Part shown: piece after piece, positions 21,055 to 31,160 of the stretch
Layout: each line of letters starts with the position of its first letter
Position numbering within the stretch: the first letter of the stretch is position 1
DNA from: Shinella sp. UYSO24
GTDB lineage: Bacteria; Pseudomonadota; Alphaproteobacteria; Rhizobiales; Rhizobiaceae
NCBI GenBank assembly: GCA_902167985.1
Contig: CABHNZ010000010.1
Span: 62,001 to 126,000 of the forward strand
Length of the DNA: 64,000 nucleotides
Reading direction: 5' to 3'
Program-made: the position numbers and the translations under genes
Notes under the pieces: generated by a model
Seen by the model: only the letters and a program-made list of their open reading frames with translations
Told to the model about the DNA's origin: nothing
Databases searched by the model: none

Positions 21055-22188
21055 TTGATAAATCTGGGCTACAATGAACGGCGTCTGATCGAGATCCTGC
21101 GCGGGCGCGGAGGCATGTCCCGCGTCGAGCTGGCTCGGGAAATGGATGTCTCTGCGCCGACCTTGACCCGCCTGACCGCCAATCTTCTGGATGCCCAGCT
21201 GCTGGTCGAGGCCGACCCGGCCAAGGTCGGGCAGGGGCGGGGCAAGCCATCGACCATGCTCGACCTCAACCCGGACGGGCTCTTTACCATCGGCGTCCAT
21301 TTCAATCCCGATGACATTCGCGTCTGCGCCGCCGATTTCCATGGCTGTATCCGTGCCGAACTGCGCCAGCCGCTGGAGAAGCACGACTTCGAGCACATCA
21401 TGTCGATTGCCAGTGCCGCGGCGCATGAAGTCGTCGCAACGGCCGGACTGGACAGGCGTCGCGTGCTCGGATGCGGCCTTTCCTTTCCGGGACATTTTAC
21501 GCGCGTGCCGGGCCACGTCTTCCAGATCCCGCAGTTTTCCGGCTGGCACGATCTCGACGTCAACACCGATTTCCAGCAGTATTTCGACTATCCGGTCCAT
21601 CACGAAAATGACGGCAAGGCGGTCATCCTTTCCGAGCTCTATTACGGTGCCGGTCGCAACCTCGCCAATTTTGCAATGATCTGGCTGACCTACGGCATTG
21701 GCGGTGGCGTCGTGGTCCAGCGGCATCTCTATGGCGGCACGCATCGCAATGCAGGCGAGTTCGGCGGCCTCTTTCCGAAGTCAAGCCCGCGTCCTTCGGG
21801 CCAGGATCTCTGCGTCACGTTGCGCAGCGAGGGGCGCGAGATCCGTCGGCTGAGCGATATCGATGAGACATTCGCCGACCATCCCAAGGTCATCGCATGG
21901 CTGGAGCGTGCGACCGATCAGCTGCGCACCCTTTCCTTGACGGTTGCGCGAACGCTCGATCCGTCGGCGATCGTCTTTGGCGGCTCGCTGCCGGACTGGA
22001 TCATCAGCCGCATCGTCGACCGCCTCGGATCCCTCGACGTGCTGGGGGAGGACTTTTTCGTCGAGCCGCCCGAGATACGCAAGTCGGAGTTCAGCGAAGT
22101 GCCTCACCTCGGCGCGGCGACCATTCCTATCTATAGATCGACCACCCCAAGCTATTATTCGGGGCGGGCGCTCAAGGGCTGGCAGTAA
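21055..22188 (+). CDS. ROK-family transcriptional repressor (NagC/Mlc type)
   Basis: Intact 377-residue protein. The N-terminal winged HTH (RRLIEILRGRGGMSRVELAR, then SAPTLTRLTANLLD) is followed by a ROK domain with MIWLTYGIGGGVVVQ, GGTHRNAGEFGGLFP and ARTLDPSAIVFGG. The canonical ROK zinc motif CxCGxxGC is not evident, as in some sugar-sensing repressors. The start is uncertain: the first usable codon is TTG 21055 after a stop at 21019-21021, with GGGGTCGG upstream. Divergent from the amino-sugar uptake operon and its likely repressor. Confidence 0.8.
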   Translation: MINLGYNERRLIEILRGRGGMSRVELAREMDVSAPTLTRLTANLLDAQLLVEADPAKVGQGRGKPSTMLDLNPDGLFTIGVHFNPDDIRVCAADFHGCIRAELRQPLEKHDFEHIMSIASAAAHEVVATAGLDRRRVLGCGLSFPGHFTRVPGHVFQIPQFSGWHDLDVNTDFQQYFDYPVHHENDGKAVILSELYYGAGRNLANFAMIWLTYGIGGGVVVQRHLYGGTHRNAGEFGGLFPKSSPRPSGQDLCVTLRSEGREIRRLSDIDETFADHPKVIAWLERATDQLRTLSLTVARTLDPSAIVFGGSLPDWIISRIVDRLGSLDVLGEDFFVEPPEIRKSEFSEVPHLGAATIPIYRSTTPSYYSGRALKGWQ

Positions 22189-22220
22189 GGGGCCCTCCCT
22201 CGCCAGACGCGCGGTGAAAT

Positions 22221-23317
22221 TCAGCCGCGTGGCGGTGCCGTCGACAACCTTTGTCGCAGGGCTGTGTCAAAACCCGGCGGGCCGGACGATGAGGCGTGTC
22301 GACGATCGCGGCAATCGCGCAATCGATCGCCGCCTTGGCGATCTCATCCAGCGGGCGGCCGATTGATGACAGCGGTGGCGCAAGCAGCGATGCGATGGAA
22401 TCGTCATAGCCGATCAGCGAGAAGTCGCGTGGCACCTTCAGGTCTTCCGCCGATAGCGCCTGCAATATGCCCGCGGCCAGCATGTCGGAAGAGGCAAGGA
22501 TGGCGGTTGGCCGGTTTTCCATGGCAAGGATGCGGTGCATCATGGCCCGTCCCTCGCTGGCCGGGTCCTCTCCGGTCACGGAGAAATAGCGGCCCAGCAC
22601 TTCGAGTGCCGGATCGGGATCTGCACCCAGTGCCCGGACAGAGGCGCGAAAGGCCTCAAGCCGTTCTTCCTCCATCGTCGTCCCATGCACGCGCGGACGG
22701 TTATAACTGGCCGGATCGCCGCCCATGAAGGCGATCCGGCGGTGCCCCAGTTCCACGAGATGGGCCATCGCGGCATGGATGCCCTTGAGAGGATCGCAGA
22801 TCACCACATCCGTGTCCGCAATTGCTTCCTGCTCTACCTGGACGACGGGAATATTCGCTTCGAGCAGCGGCGCAATGTCTTCGGGGCGCAAGGCATAGGA
22901 GAAGATCACGGCATCGACTCGATTCTGGATGAGCTGTGCGACGGCATCCGTCACGGGCTCGGCGGCCGAGCCATACTGGAAGGTCAGGACCGTATAGCCC
23001 TGCGACATTGCCTCCTGCCTGATCGCCTGGCTGAGATTGACGAAATAGGGGTTGAGCCGGCCATCGACGATAATCAGGCCGATCTTCCAGCTGCGGCTGG
23101 TACGCAGCCCGCGCGCGACAACATTCGGCCGGTAGCCCGTTTCAGCCAGAGCGGCCTCGACCTTCTTGCGGCGAGCCGGAGCAACCTTTTCGGGCTCGTA
23201 AAGAACACGCGCCACGGTTGCCGGCGAAACACCCGCCAGCCTTGCCACGTCGTTCATCGTCAAAGACGTCGATCTTTCATCCAAATCCTCAAATACTATT
23301 GATGATGACGTCATCAT
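22221..23317 (-). CDS. LacI-family transcriptional regulator (frameshifted at the C-terminus)
   Basis: LacI regulator of about 365 residues. HTH: MNDVARLAGVSPATVARVLY, then RKKVEAALAETGYRPNVVAR. Effector domain: GLIIVDGRLNPYFVNLSQAI and ILASSDMLAAGILQALSAED. Near 22258-22261 a missing base after VLTQP breaks the frame. The corrected tail RQRLSTAPPRG ends at TGA 22221-22223 and looks like a normal LacI terminus. Without correction the frame would run into the ROK gene. The start is unclear: ATG 23317 lies inside a palindromic operator, so translation may begin further in, for example at MNDVAR. Divergent from the Pot-type importer. Confidence 0.82.
23302..23317. promoter_or_regulatory. Perfect 16-bp palindrome, operator copy 1
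   Basis: ATGATGACGTCATCAT is a perfect palindrome. The near-identical copy at 23324-23339 lies 22 bases away centre to centre, two helical turns, in the 66-base gap between the divergent LacI and permease genes. Likely the LacI autoregulatory and operon operator. Confidence 0.65.
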
Positions 23318-23323
23318 GTGGAA

Positions 23324-23339
23324 ATGATGTCGTCATCAT
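23324..23339. promoter_or_regulatory. 16-bp palindrome, operator copy 2
   Basis: ATGATG-TCGT-CATCAT has the same arms as the site at 23302-23317, with two centre bases off perfect symmetry. It lies about 45 bases upstream of the permease ATG at 23384. Confidence 0.62.
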
Positions 23340-23383
23340 CGTAATTTGGCGCCTGTTTTGCGCCGGGCGGTATTCGGGGACAT

Positions 23384-24195
23384 ATGAGGATAGAACGCAG
23401 TCTGTCGCAAGCCTCTTTCAAGGCGCTGGTTTTCCTCGCCTATGCCTTCATGCTTGCGCCTGTGGTCGCCGTGGTGGTGATCAGCTTCTTCGCAGACCAG
23501 ATCATCCAGTTCCCTCCTTCCGGGCTGACGCTGAAGTGGTTTGCCAATGCCTGGGACCGGAGCGAATTCACCGCGGGCCTGATCGAGAGCCTGAAACTGG
23601 CGCTGATCGCGACCGCGATCGGCGTGCCGGCCGGCACCGCTGCCGCCTATGCGATCCATCGCGGCCGTTTCGCGGGCGCAAGCCGCTTTCGTCGCTGCTG
23701 CTCGGGCCTCTGGCCGTGCCCTCCGTCATCATGGGGACGGCGCTCTACATCTTCTACATCAATGCGGAAAGCGTGCTCGATCGCGATATCATCGGCACGT
23801 CTTCGGGGCTGATTGCGGCGCATATCCTGCTCACCATCCCGTGGACCGTGCGCCTTGTGCTTGCCGGAATGGCCAATCTCGATCCGAGTGTCGAGGAGGC
23901 CGCTCGCAATCTGGGTGCTCCTCCGCTCGTCGTCTTCTGGCGCGTCACGCTTCCCATGCTGAAATCCGGCATCATCGCCGGCGCGATCTTCTCCTTCATC
24001 CAGAGCTTTGAAAACCTTGAGCTTTCGCTGCTTTTGATCGGGCCGGGCAAGATCACCCTGCCGGTCGCCATGCTGAACTACCTCGAATTCAAGATCGACC
24101 CGACGTTGGCGGCTGTCGGCACGCTGCAGATCATTCTGATTGGCGCGCTGATGCTGGTGACAGATCGCTACGTAAAAATTGCCCGCGCTTTCTAA
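23384..24195 (+). CDS. Pot-type ABC permease, PotC-like (frameshifted)
   Basis: Inner-membrane permease, about 271 residues. The first frame gives MRIERSLSQASFKALVFLAY with several membrane segments. It breaks near 23680-23681, where AAA is reduced to AA (FAGAKPLSSLLLGPLAVPS). The second frame carries the EAA loop SVEEAARNLGAPPLVVFWRV. It resembles PotC/YdcV-type permeases of spermidine/putrescine-class importers, a class that also contains Agrobacterium opine importers. First gene of a plus-strand operon with ATPase, binding protein, second permease and a GH3 glycosidase. Confidence 0.8.
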
Positions 24196-24222
24196 AGGGC
24201 GCGTCACAAGCGGAGTTACGGC

Positions 24223-25260
24223 ATGGCCAGCCTCTCAATCGAGAACCTTGTCAAACGGTATGGCGACACGCAGGTCGTGCGCGGCCTGAACCTCAATGTC
24301 GCCGAAGGCGAACTGGTGGCGCTGCTCGGCCCGTCCGGCTGCGGCAAGACCACGACGCTGCGCATGGTCGCGGGCTTTGTCGAGCCCACGTCCGGCAAGA
24401 TCACGCTCGGCGCGACCGACATCACGACCCTGCCGCCGCACCGGCGCGACACGGCCATGGTGTTCCAGTCCTACGCGCTGTTTCCGCATATGAGCGTGGC
24501 CGCCAATATCGGCTTCGGGCTCGAAATGCGCAAAGTACCGAAGGTCGAGCGCGACGAAAGAATACGCGCTGCCCTCGACATGGTGCAGTTGAGCCATCTG
24601 GCAGAACGCCTGCCGCGGCAATTGTCGGGCGGACAGCAGCAGCGCGTGGCTTTGGCGCGCGGGCTTGCGGTCAACCCGGCGATCCTGCTTCTCGATGAGC
24701 CGCTGTCCAACCTTGATGCCAAGCTTCGCGCCGAAGTGCAGCATGAAATTCGCGCGCTGCAGCAGCGCCTTGGCCTGACGACCCTGCTCGTGACCCATGA
24801 TCAGGAAGAGGCGCTGATCATGGCCGACAAGATGGTTGTCATGGAAGGCGGCGTTATTCGCCAGCATGGCGCGCCGGACGAGCTTTACAACAATCCGGCC
24901 GACGTCTTCGTCGCGGGCTTTATCGGCCGCTGCAATCTGATCGAGGGCCAGTCCCTCGGTTCCGGCAAGTTCCGCGCCGGCCATGGCGGAGCGGTCTTCG
25001 ACTGCGATCCCGCGACACAGGGCAGCGTGCTGGCGCTTCGGCCCGAGCATATCACGCTGGGCGCGCCTCAGGAGAGCGCCGCGACCGGTACGATCTGCCG
25101 CATCACTTTCCTCGGCGCGCAGACGGAATATGGCATCGATTACGCCGGCACCAGCCTCGTGGTCACGACCCGGGGGCGGCCGGAAGGCTCCGTGGTCGGC
25201 AATAAGATCGGCCTGAACTGGCAGCAGGAGCACGCGCGCCTGCTACCGGCAACGCATTAA
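24223..25260 (+). CDS. ABC transporter ATPase, PotA/PotG type
   Basis: Intact 345-residue ATPase. Walker [13 protein letters not shown] near residue 33, Q-loop [12 protein letters not shown], signature [15 protein letters not shown] near 131, Walker [17 protein letters not shown] near 152, switch THDQEEAL near 190, then a TOBE domain (LALRPEHITLG). It follows the permease gene by 27 bases. Energises the two flanking permeases; the importer class is polyamine/opine-like. Confidence 0.87.
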   Translation: MASLSIENLVKRYGDTQVVRGLNLNVAEGELVALLGPSGCGKTTTLRMVAGFVEPTSGKITLGATDITTLPPHRRDTAMVFQSYALFPHMSVAANIGFGLEMRKVPKVERDERIRAALDMVQLSHLAERLPRQLSGGQQQRVALARGLAVNPAILLLDEPLSNLDAKLRAEVQHEIRALQQRLGLTTLLVTHDQEEALIMADKMVVMEGGVIRQHGAPDELYNNPADVFVAGFIGRCNLIEGQSLGSGKFRAGHGGAVFDCDPATQGSVLALRPEHITLGAPQESAATGTICRITFLGAQTEYGIDYAGTSLVVTTRGRPEGSVVGNKIGLNWQQEHARLLPATH

Positions 25261-25283
25261 ATCCAAAACAAAGGGAACAGAGC

Positions 25284-26339
25284 ATGTCGAAACTTACATT
25301 GTCGAAGCGCGAATTTCTCGCGCTGGGCGCCATGGCCGGCGCATTGGGCCTTGCAGGCGTGCCGAGAGGCGCATCGGCGGCCGAGAAGGGGCAGATCATC
25401 GCCTCCGTCCTCGGTGGCGATTACGCAGAACTGCTGCGCCGCATCGTCGACGAGCGGGTGATGATCCCGGCCGGCTATGAGGTCGTTCAGGACATTTCCA
25501 CGACCGAAGCACGCCAGACCAAGCTGCGCACCGAGCGGACGCGCCGCAAGGCCAGCTTCGATGTCGGCCTTCTGGCGGATCTCGACATGTATCCGATGGC
25601 GCAGATCGGCGTGCTCGAGGAGCTTGACGAAACCAAGGTGCCGAATATCGCCAATGTCATTCCGGCGCTGCGCAAGTCCTATGCCGTGCCGCAGCTCTTC
25701 TCCTATATTGCGATCGTCTATAACCCGGCCAAGATCACCACGCCGCCGACCTCCTACAAGGATCTGTGGAACCCGGAATACAAGGGCAAGGTCGGTATTT
25801 CGGATGTTCTTTACGTGGCAACGTCCGCGGCGGCATCGCTTGCCGCCGGTGGCAGCATGTCCGATTACACGCCGGGCCGCGAAAAGCTTCTGGCGCTGAA
25901 GAACGAGCAGAACGCCAAAATCCTGCCGACGAACGAATCCATCGCTGCGGCCTTCAAGTCGGAAGAGATCTGGATCACGCTCAACTATGTCGCCCGCGGT
26001 TTCGGCTGGCGCAAGGCCGGGCTCAACCTTGCCTGGGCAATCCCGTCCGAAGGTGCGATCCCGATCACGTTCGAAATGGCCGTGCCGAAGAATGCTCCCA
26101 ACAAGGACGGCGCCTATGCCTATCTGAATGCGGCGCTTGAGCCCGACTCGCAGCTCGGCTTCCTCGACAAGATCGGCTACCTGCCCTCGGTCACGAATGC
26201 CGTCCTGCCGCCGGATGTTCAGAAGGCGCTCGCGCTCTCGCCTGCGGATCAGGCCAATCTGAAGTCCATCGACCACGCCTATTTCACCGCCAACCAGTCG
26301 AAGATCTTCGATTTCTGGACGCGCGAGTTCAAGGGCTGA
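25284..26339 (+). CDS. Pot-type substrate-binding protein (PotD/SBP_bac_8-like)
   Basis: Intact 351-residue exported binding protein. The N-terminus MSKLTLSKREFLALGAMAGA resembles a Tat-like signal with a single Arg (KREF), cleaved near ASA|AEKGQ. Mature segments IIASVLGGDYAELLRRIVDE, YKDLWNPEYKGKVGISDVLY and WAIPSEGAIPITFEMAVPKN are typical of PotD-type proteins. It lies between the ATPase and the second permease gene, which starts 2 bases after its stop. Substrate unknown; the GH3 gene downstream argues for a glycoside or glycosyl-amine. Confidence 0.8.
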   Translation: MSKLTLSKREFLALGAMAGALGLAGVPRGASAAEKGQIIASVLGGDYAELLRRIVDERVMIPAGYEVVQDISTTEARQTKLRTERTRRKASFDVGLLADLDMYPMAQIGVLEELDETKVPNIANVIPALRKSYAVPQLFSYIAIVYNPAKITTPPTSYKDLWNPEYKGKVGISDVLYVATSAAASLAAGGSMSDYTPGREKLLALKNEQNAKILPTNESIAAAFKSEEIWITLNYVARGFGWRKAGLNLAWAIPSEGAIPITFEMAVPKNAPNKDGAYAYLNAALEPDSQLGFLDKIGYLPSVTNAVLPPDVQKALALSPADQANLKSIDHAYFTANQSKIFDFWTREFKG

Positions 26340-26341
26340 TC

Positions 26342-27172
26342 ATGCCGCTTCTGGTTCTTCCCGCAACGCTTCTGGTGCTGATGCTGCTGGTCATGCCGAT
26401 GCTTGGCCTGTTCCGCATCTCGCTCAACCAGTATAGCCCGACCGACCTGATGGTCTCCGCGCTTACCGGGGAGAACTACCTCAACGCCATCACCGACCCG
26501 TTCTATCAGCAGATCCTGCTGGTGACGGTCGGTGTGGCACTGGGCTGCACGCTTCTGTGCATCGCCCTGTCGATCGCGCCGGCCTATTGGCTGGCGCGAA
26601 TGGAAAGCCGGTGGAAATCCGCTTTCATGATCCTGACGCTCTTTCCGCTTCTGGTCGGAAACGTCGTGCGTGCGGCAGGATGGATGGCGCTCCTCAACAC
26701 CGATGGCTTCATCAATGCCTTCTTCGGGCTTTTCGGCATGGGGCCGTTCCAGCTTCTCTATACGCCGCTCGCCGTCGTTCTAGGCACCGCCGCCGTCGTC
26801 CTGCCCTACATGATCCTGACGCTGTCTTCGGTGATCGAGGCCGTGCCGCGCCAGACGGAAGAGGCGGCGGCCAATCTCGGCGCGCAGCCGCTGACGGTGA
26901 TGTGGCGGGTGCTTCTGCCGCAGGCCGCACCCGGCATTCTTGCCGGCTCGGTTCTGGTCTTCATCATGGCGATGAATGCCTATGCGACGCCGGTTCTCCT
27001 TGGCGGCCCGAGTTTCCACATGCTGGCACCGGCCGTCTACGACCAGTTCGTGCGCGTCGGAAACTGGCCCTTCGGCGCCGCTCTCGCCTTCCTGCTGCTC
27101 ATCAGCACGCTTGTTCTTTCATTGTTTGTCAGCCTCGGGCTTGCCCGGTCGCTGCGCGGAAAAACCAACTGA
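26342..27172 (+). CDS. Pot-type ABC permease, PotB-like
   Basis: Intact 276-residue permease with about six membrane segments. EAA loop: QTEEAAANLGAQPLTVMWRV near residues 170-190. FPLLVGNVVRAAGWMALLNT is typical of PotB-like proteins. It is shorter at the N-terminus than some relatives, beginning MPLLVLPATLLVLMLL, and starts two bases after the binding-protein stop. The partner permease is the first gene of the operon at 23384-24195. Confidence 0.83.
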   Translation: MPLLVLPATLLVLMLLVMPMLGLFRISLNQYSPTDLMVSALTGENYLNAITDPFYQQILLVTVGVALGCTLLCIALSIAPAYWLARMESRWKSAFMILTLFPLLVGNVVRAAGWMALLNTDGFINAFFGLFGMGPFQLLYTPLAVVLGTAAVVLPYMILTLSSVIEAVPRQTEEAAANLGAQPLTVMWRVLLPQAAPGILAGSVLVFIMAMNAYATPVLLGGPSFHMLAPAVYDQFVRVGNWPFGAALAFLLLISTLVLSLFVSLGLARSLRGKTN

Positions 27173-27177
27173 TCCCA

Positions 27178-29584
27178 TGACTTTTGATGATATCGATACA
27201 CTCCTCGACCAGATGACGCTCGAGGAGCAGGTCAGCCTTCTTGCGGGGGCAACCTACTGGCGCACCGCTGAAATCGCGCGTCTCGGCATTCCTTCGATCA
27301 AGGTGACGGACGGCACCAATGGCGCGCGCGGCGAAGCCTTCGTCAATGGCGCCCGCACGGCCGCCTATCCGGCGGAAGTGGCGCTGGCCGCCACATGGAA
27401 CACCGATCTGGTGAGCGAGATTGGCATTGATCTGGCCGAGGAAGTGCGTGCCAAGAAGGCGCATGTCATCCTGGCACCTTCCGTCAACATGCACCGCAAT
27501 CCCCTCAACGGCCGCAATTTCGAGAATTTCTCCGAGGATCCGCATCTGACGGCGCGCATGGCCGTCGCCTTCATCAACGGCGTTCAATCGCGCGGCATCG
27601 GCGCGACGATCAAGCATTTCGTCGGCAATGAATGTGAACACGAGCGCCGGTCGATCAATTCGGCGATCGACGAGAAGACGCTGCGCGAACTCTATCTGCG
27701 CCCCTTCGAGGCTGCGGTTCGGGAAGCAGGCGTGACCTGCGTCATGACCTCCTATAACTGGCTGAACGGCGTGCATACCTCGGAACATCCCTGGCTGCTG
27801 CAGGATATTTTGCGCGGCGAATGGGCGTTTGACGGCATCATCATGTCCGACTGGCTCGGCACCCATTCGACGGAAAACGCGATTGCCGCCGGGCTTGATC
27901 TCGAAATGCCGGGTCCGGGCCGTTTCCGTGGCGAAAAGCTGGTGGCCGCCGTTCGTGACGGTCGCGTCGATCCTCTCAAGGTTCGCGAGGCTGCCGGCCG
28001 GATCATCGCCATGGGCCGACGCCTTGGCGTCAGTATGGATGACGACCTCTCGGCGGAAGTGGCGCGCAACCGGCCGGAGACGCAGTCGCTCATCCGCCGC
28101 ACCGGCGCGCAATCGATCGTGCTTCTGACCAACCGCAACGACATTCTGCCGCTGTCTGCGCCAAAGCTGCGCCGGATCGCCGTCATCGGTTCGAATGCGG
28201 CCGTCGCCGCCGTCCATGGCGGCGGGTCGGCGCAGATCAATGCGCATTATGCCATCAGCCCGCTCGAAGGGCTTCGGGCGGCTCTGCCCGATACGCAGAT
28301 CGACTATGCTCTCGGCTGCGCCGGTGAACGTTTCGTGCCGGCCATTGCAGGCGATGTGCGGCTGGAACTCTTCAATGGCGAGAGCCGCGAGGGTGTTCCC
28401 GCGCGCGTCGAAGAGACGCGCAGCACGGATTTCGCGTGGTTCGGCGCGGTTGCGGCAGAAATAGATCACAGTGTCTTTGCCGCACGCGTCTCCTGCACGG
28501 TCACGGCGACGGAAACCGGGCCGCATGTGATCGGCCTGATGAGCGCCGGGTTGTCGAAGCTCTTTATCGATGACGTCGAGGTGCTGGATGCATGGGATAG
28601 CTGGAGCAAGGGCGAAAGCTATTTCGGTCACGGATGTGACGAACGCCGCGGCACGATCGAGCTCGTTGCCGGCCAGAGCTACAGGTTCCGCGTCGAATAT
28701 TTCTGCGGTGACGGTATCGCGACGTCGCTGAAGGCCGTTCGCTTCGGACTGCGGGCGATTGCTGCGGCCGGATCGGTCGAGGAGGCCGTCAGGATCGCGA
28801 GGGATGCGGATGCGGTGATCGTCGTCACCGGCCTCAATGCCGAATGGGAAACGGAATCGGAAGATCGCCGCAGCCTGTCGCTGCCGCCGGGCCAGGATGC
28901 GCTCATCAGCGCCGTTGCGGCCGCCAATCCACGCACGGTCGTCGTCACGCAGGCGGGTTGCCCGCTCGCCATGCCCTGGATCGACGACGTGGCTGCGGTT
29001 CTGCATCAATGGTATGGCGGGCAGGAATGCGGCAATGCGCTTGCCGATGTCATCCTCGGCCTGCAGGAACCGTCGGGCCGTCTCCCACAGGTCTTCCCGG
29101 CCAGTGACGAGCAGATTACCGCTGTGACGGAACGGCCGGAACGGGGTGGTACCGTCACCTACAGCGAAGGCGTGGTGATCGGGCAACGTCGCTTCGACGC
29201 GCTCGGCATGGTGCCGCTCTTCCCTTCGGGCACGGCCTGGGTTTTGGCCGCGTGCAGTATGAAAGTGGCGAGATCATCCCGCCGGACGATGGCGGCCTGC
29301 AAATCGCGGTCAATCTGTGGAACGAGGCAGAGCGCCCGACCCTGGAAGTCGTTCAGGTCTATCGGCAGCTGGCCGACGGATCCCGCAAGCTTCTGGCCTT
29401 CGACAAGGTTGAGCTTGAGGCGCAGGGCAGGGCCACGGTCACATTGCTGGTGCCGGAGGAAAACCTTCGGCACTGGGATGTGCAAGCCGGCTGCTGGCAG
29501 GTGTGCGGCGACGAGATTGCGATTGCCGTCGGCCGCTCAAGCGCTGACATCCGCCTGACCCTGCAGGCCGTTCGTAAAGGCTGA
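27178..29584 (+). CDS. GH3 beta-glucosidase with PA14 domain (frameshifted near the end)
   Basis: Cytoplasmic (no signal peptide) glycoside hydrolase, about 801 residues. N-terminal GH3 barrel with GRNFENFSEDP near residue 115, KHFVGNECEHERRS near 146 and nucleophile Asp225 in IIMSDWLGTHST. An inserted PA14-like domain spans about residues 390-540 (LELFNGESREGVP, HVIGLMSAGLSKLFIDD). The C-terminal GH3 sandwich has WYGGQECGNALADVILG, then a fibronectin-III-like end. After VPLFP the frame breaks at 29226-29227 (TTT read as TT). The corrected FGHGLGFGRVQYESGEI continues to TGA 29582-29584. It follows the permease by 5 bases, so it probably hydrolyses the imported glycoside. Confidence 0.87.
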
Positions 29585-29595
29585 AAATGACCAGA

Positions 29596-29623
29596 GTGGG
29601 TGGTCGGTAAACGCGCCACCCAC
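29596..29623. terminator. Bidirectional terminator-like hairpin between convergent genes
   Basis: GTGGGTGG (29596-29603) pairs perfectly with CCACCCAC (29616-29623) around a 12-base loop. It lies in the 63-base gap between the GH3 gene and the convergent CorC/TlyC gene. No long T-run on either side. Confidence 0.55.
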
Positions 29624-29647
29624 CTGATCACTCGTCACGTCAGCGGA

Positions 29648-31003
29648 TCATGCCGTGCCGAGGGCCATATCCGCCGATGGCGTGGGCTGGTTCATCTCCG
29701 AGACCAGCAGCTTATGGATCCGCTTGCCCTGCATGGACGCGATCTCGAAACGCCAGCGGTCATAGGTAAAGACCTCGCCGCCATCGGGAATGCGCCTCAG
29801 CACATGAAGGGCAAAGCCGGCGATCGTGTTGAACCGCACGTCGTCGGGTTCGGCAATGCCGAGCTTCTGGAAGGCATCATAGGCAGACATCATGCCGTCG
29901 ATCAGCAATCGGCCGTCCGGTTTGAGCAGAAAATCCGGATCCTCTCCATATCCGCCGGCAAGATCACCGGCGATGGCTTCCAGAAGGTCCGTCTGGGTGA
30001 CGATGCCTTCCAGCGTGCCGTACTCGTCGACGACGATCGCAAGTCGCACTGGCGAAGACTTGAAACTGTCGAGAACGCGGAAGACCGACGTATGCTCATG
30101 GACGACCAGCGGCTGGGTCAGGACAGCCATCGGGTCCAGCTTGCGGCCATCGAGCAACTGATCGAGCAGATCCTTCTTCAGCACCATGCCGATTGGTTCG
30201 TCGATATTGCCGCGGGCGACGAGGAGCTGTTCGTGGGTGCATTCACGCACAGACCGGATGATCTCCTCCGCAGGGTCATTGGGATCCAGCCAGTCGACTT
30301 CCATGCGCGGCGTCATGATGTCCGAGACCTGCCGATCGCCGATATTGAAGACGCGCTCGACGAGCATCTGCTGCGCCTGATCGAGCAGGCCTGCCTCCTG
30401 GCTTTCGGCCACGAGAAGCTTCAGTTCCTGAGGCGAGTGGAAGGAACCCTCGCCGGCGCCCGGCTGCAGGCCGCAGGCCCGGAGCACGAGATTGCCCATG
30501 CCGTTGAGAACGGAGATTGCCGGCTTGAACATGAAGAGGAAGATGCCGAGCGGCCGCACGACGAAGAGCGACGTGCCTTCGCTGCGCTGCAGGGCAAGCG
30601 ATTTCGGCGCAAGTTCACCCAGCACGATATGCAGCGAGGTGATGATGATGAAGGCACAGGCGACGGCGATCGCATGCGACCCGACCGATGCCCAGTCTCC
30701 GGCGATCTGCTGCAGCACCGGTTCGATCAGATGGGCAAGTGCCGGTTCGCCGACCCAGCCAAGGGCGAGCGACGAGATGGTGATCCCGAGCTGCGTGGCA
30801 GCAAGATTGGCATCGAGGTTTTCGACAGCCTTCTGCAGCGTCACGGCATTGGCGCGTCCGGCTGTCACCAGCTCGGAAACGCGGCTCTTGCGAACCGAAA
30901 CCAGCGCGAATTCCGCAGCAACGAAAAATCCGTTCGCGGCTACAAGCAGGATCACCCCGACTATGCCGAGATAATCGAAATAGCCGTTTTCGAATAACAT
31001 CAT
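29648..31003 (-). CDS. CorC/TlyC-type membrane protein with CNNM and CBS domains
   Basis: Intact 451-residue protein. The N-terminal CNNM (DUF21) domain has four membrane segments within residues 1-180 (LGIVGVILLVAANGFFVAAE, QLGITISSLALGWVGEPALA, IVLGELAPKSLAL). A CBS pair follows (VSDIMTPRMEVDWLDP near 225, VDEYGTLEGIVTQTDLLEAI near 335), then a C-terminal CorC_HlyC domain (DGRLLIDGMMSAYDAFQ). Such proteins are annotated as hemolysins but are probably Mg2+/Co2+ efflux or regulatory proteins. It stands alone, unrelated to the flanking sugar clusters. Region 31004-31160 upstream holds its presumed promoter and no gene. Confidence 0.88.
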   Translation of the reverse strand: MMLFENGYFDYLGIVGVILLVAANGFFVAAEFALVSVRKSRVSELVTAGRANAVTLQKAVENLDANLAATQLGITISSLALGWVGEPALAHLIEPVLQQIAGDWASVGSHAIAVACAFIIITSLHIVLGELAPKSLALQRSEGTSLFVVRPLGIFLFMFKPAISVLNGMGNLVLRACGLQPGAGEGSFHSPQELKLLVAESQEAGLLDQAQQMLVERVFNIGDRQVSDIMTPRMEVDWLDPNDPAEEIIRSVRECTHEQLLVARGNIDEPIGMVLKKDLLDQLLDGRKLDPMAVLTQPLVVHEHTSVFRVLDSFKSSPVRLAIVVDEYGTLEGIVTQTDLLEAIAGDLAGGYGEDPDFLLKPDGRLLIDGMMSAYDAFQKLGIAEPDDVRFNTIAGFALHVLRRIPDGGEVFTYDRWRFEIASMQGKRIHKLLVSEMNQPTPSADMALGTA

Positions 31004-31160
31004 GAACTAACCTCAGATCGCAATCGTGTGAACGTTTAAGTTCGCACGCCTAAAATGCAACCGCTGGAGGCGAAGATGGGCCGCTTCTGTCACGATAGTG
31101 ATCGATACCTGCCAGCCGGATTGCCGACTGGCGTAGCGGGAGGTCCTGTCGGCCGATGCC

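Noticed and set aside
22172..22220. Extension of the LacI C-terminus to overlap the ROK gene
   Set aside because: Caused by a frameshift near 22260; the corrected frame ends at 22221 with a normal LacI tail.
27129..29186. 685-codon minus-strand open frame
   Set aside because: Antisense to the GH3 gene, which has clear catalytic motifs on the plus strand.
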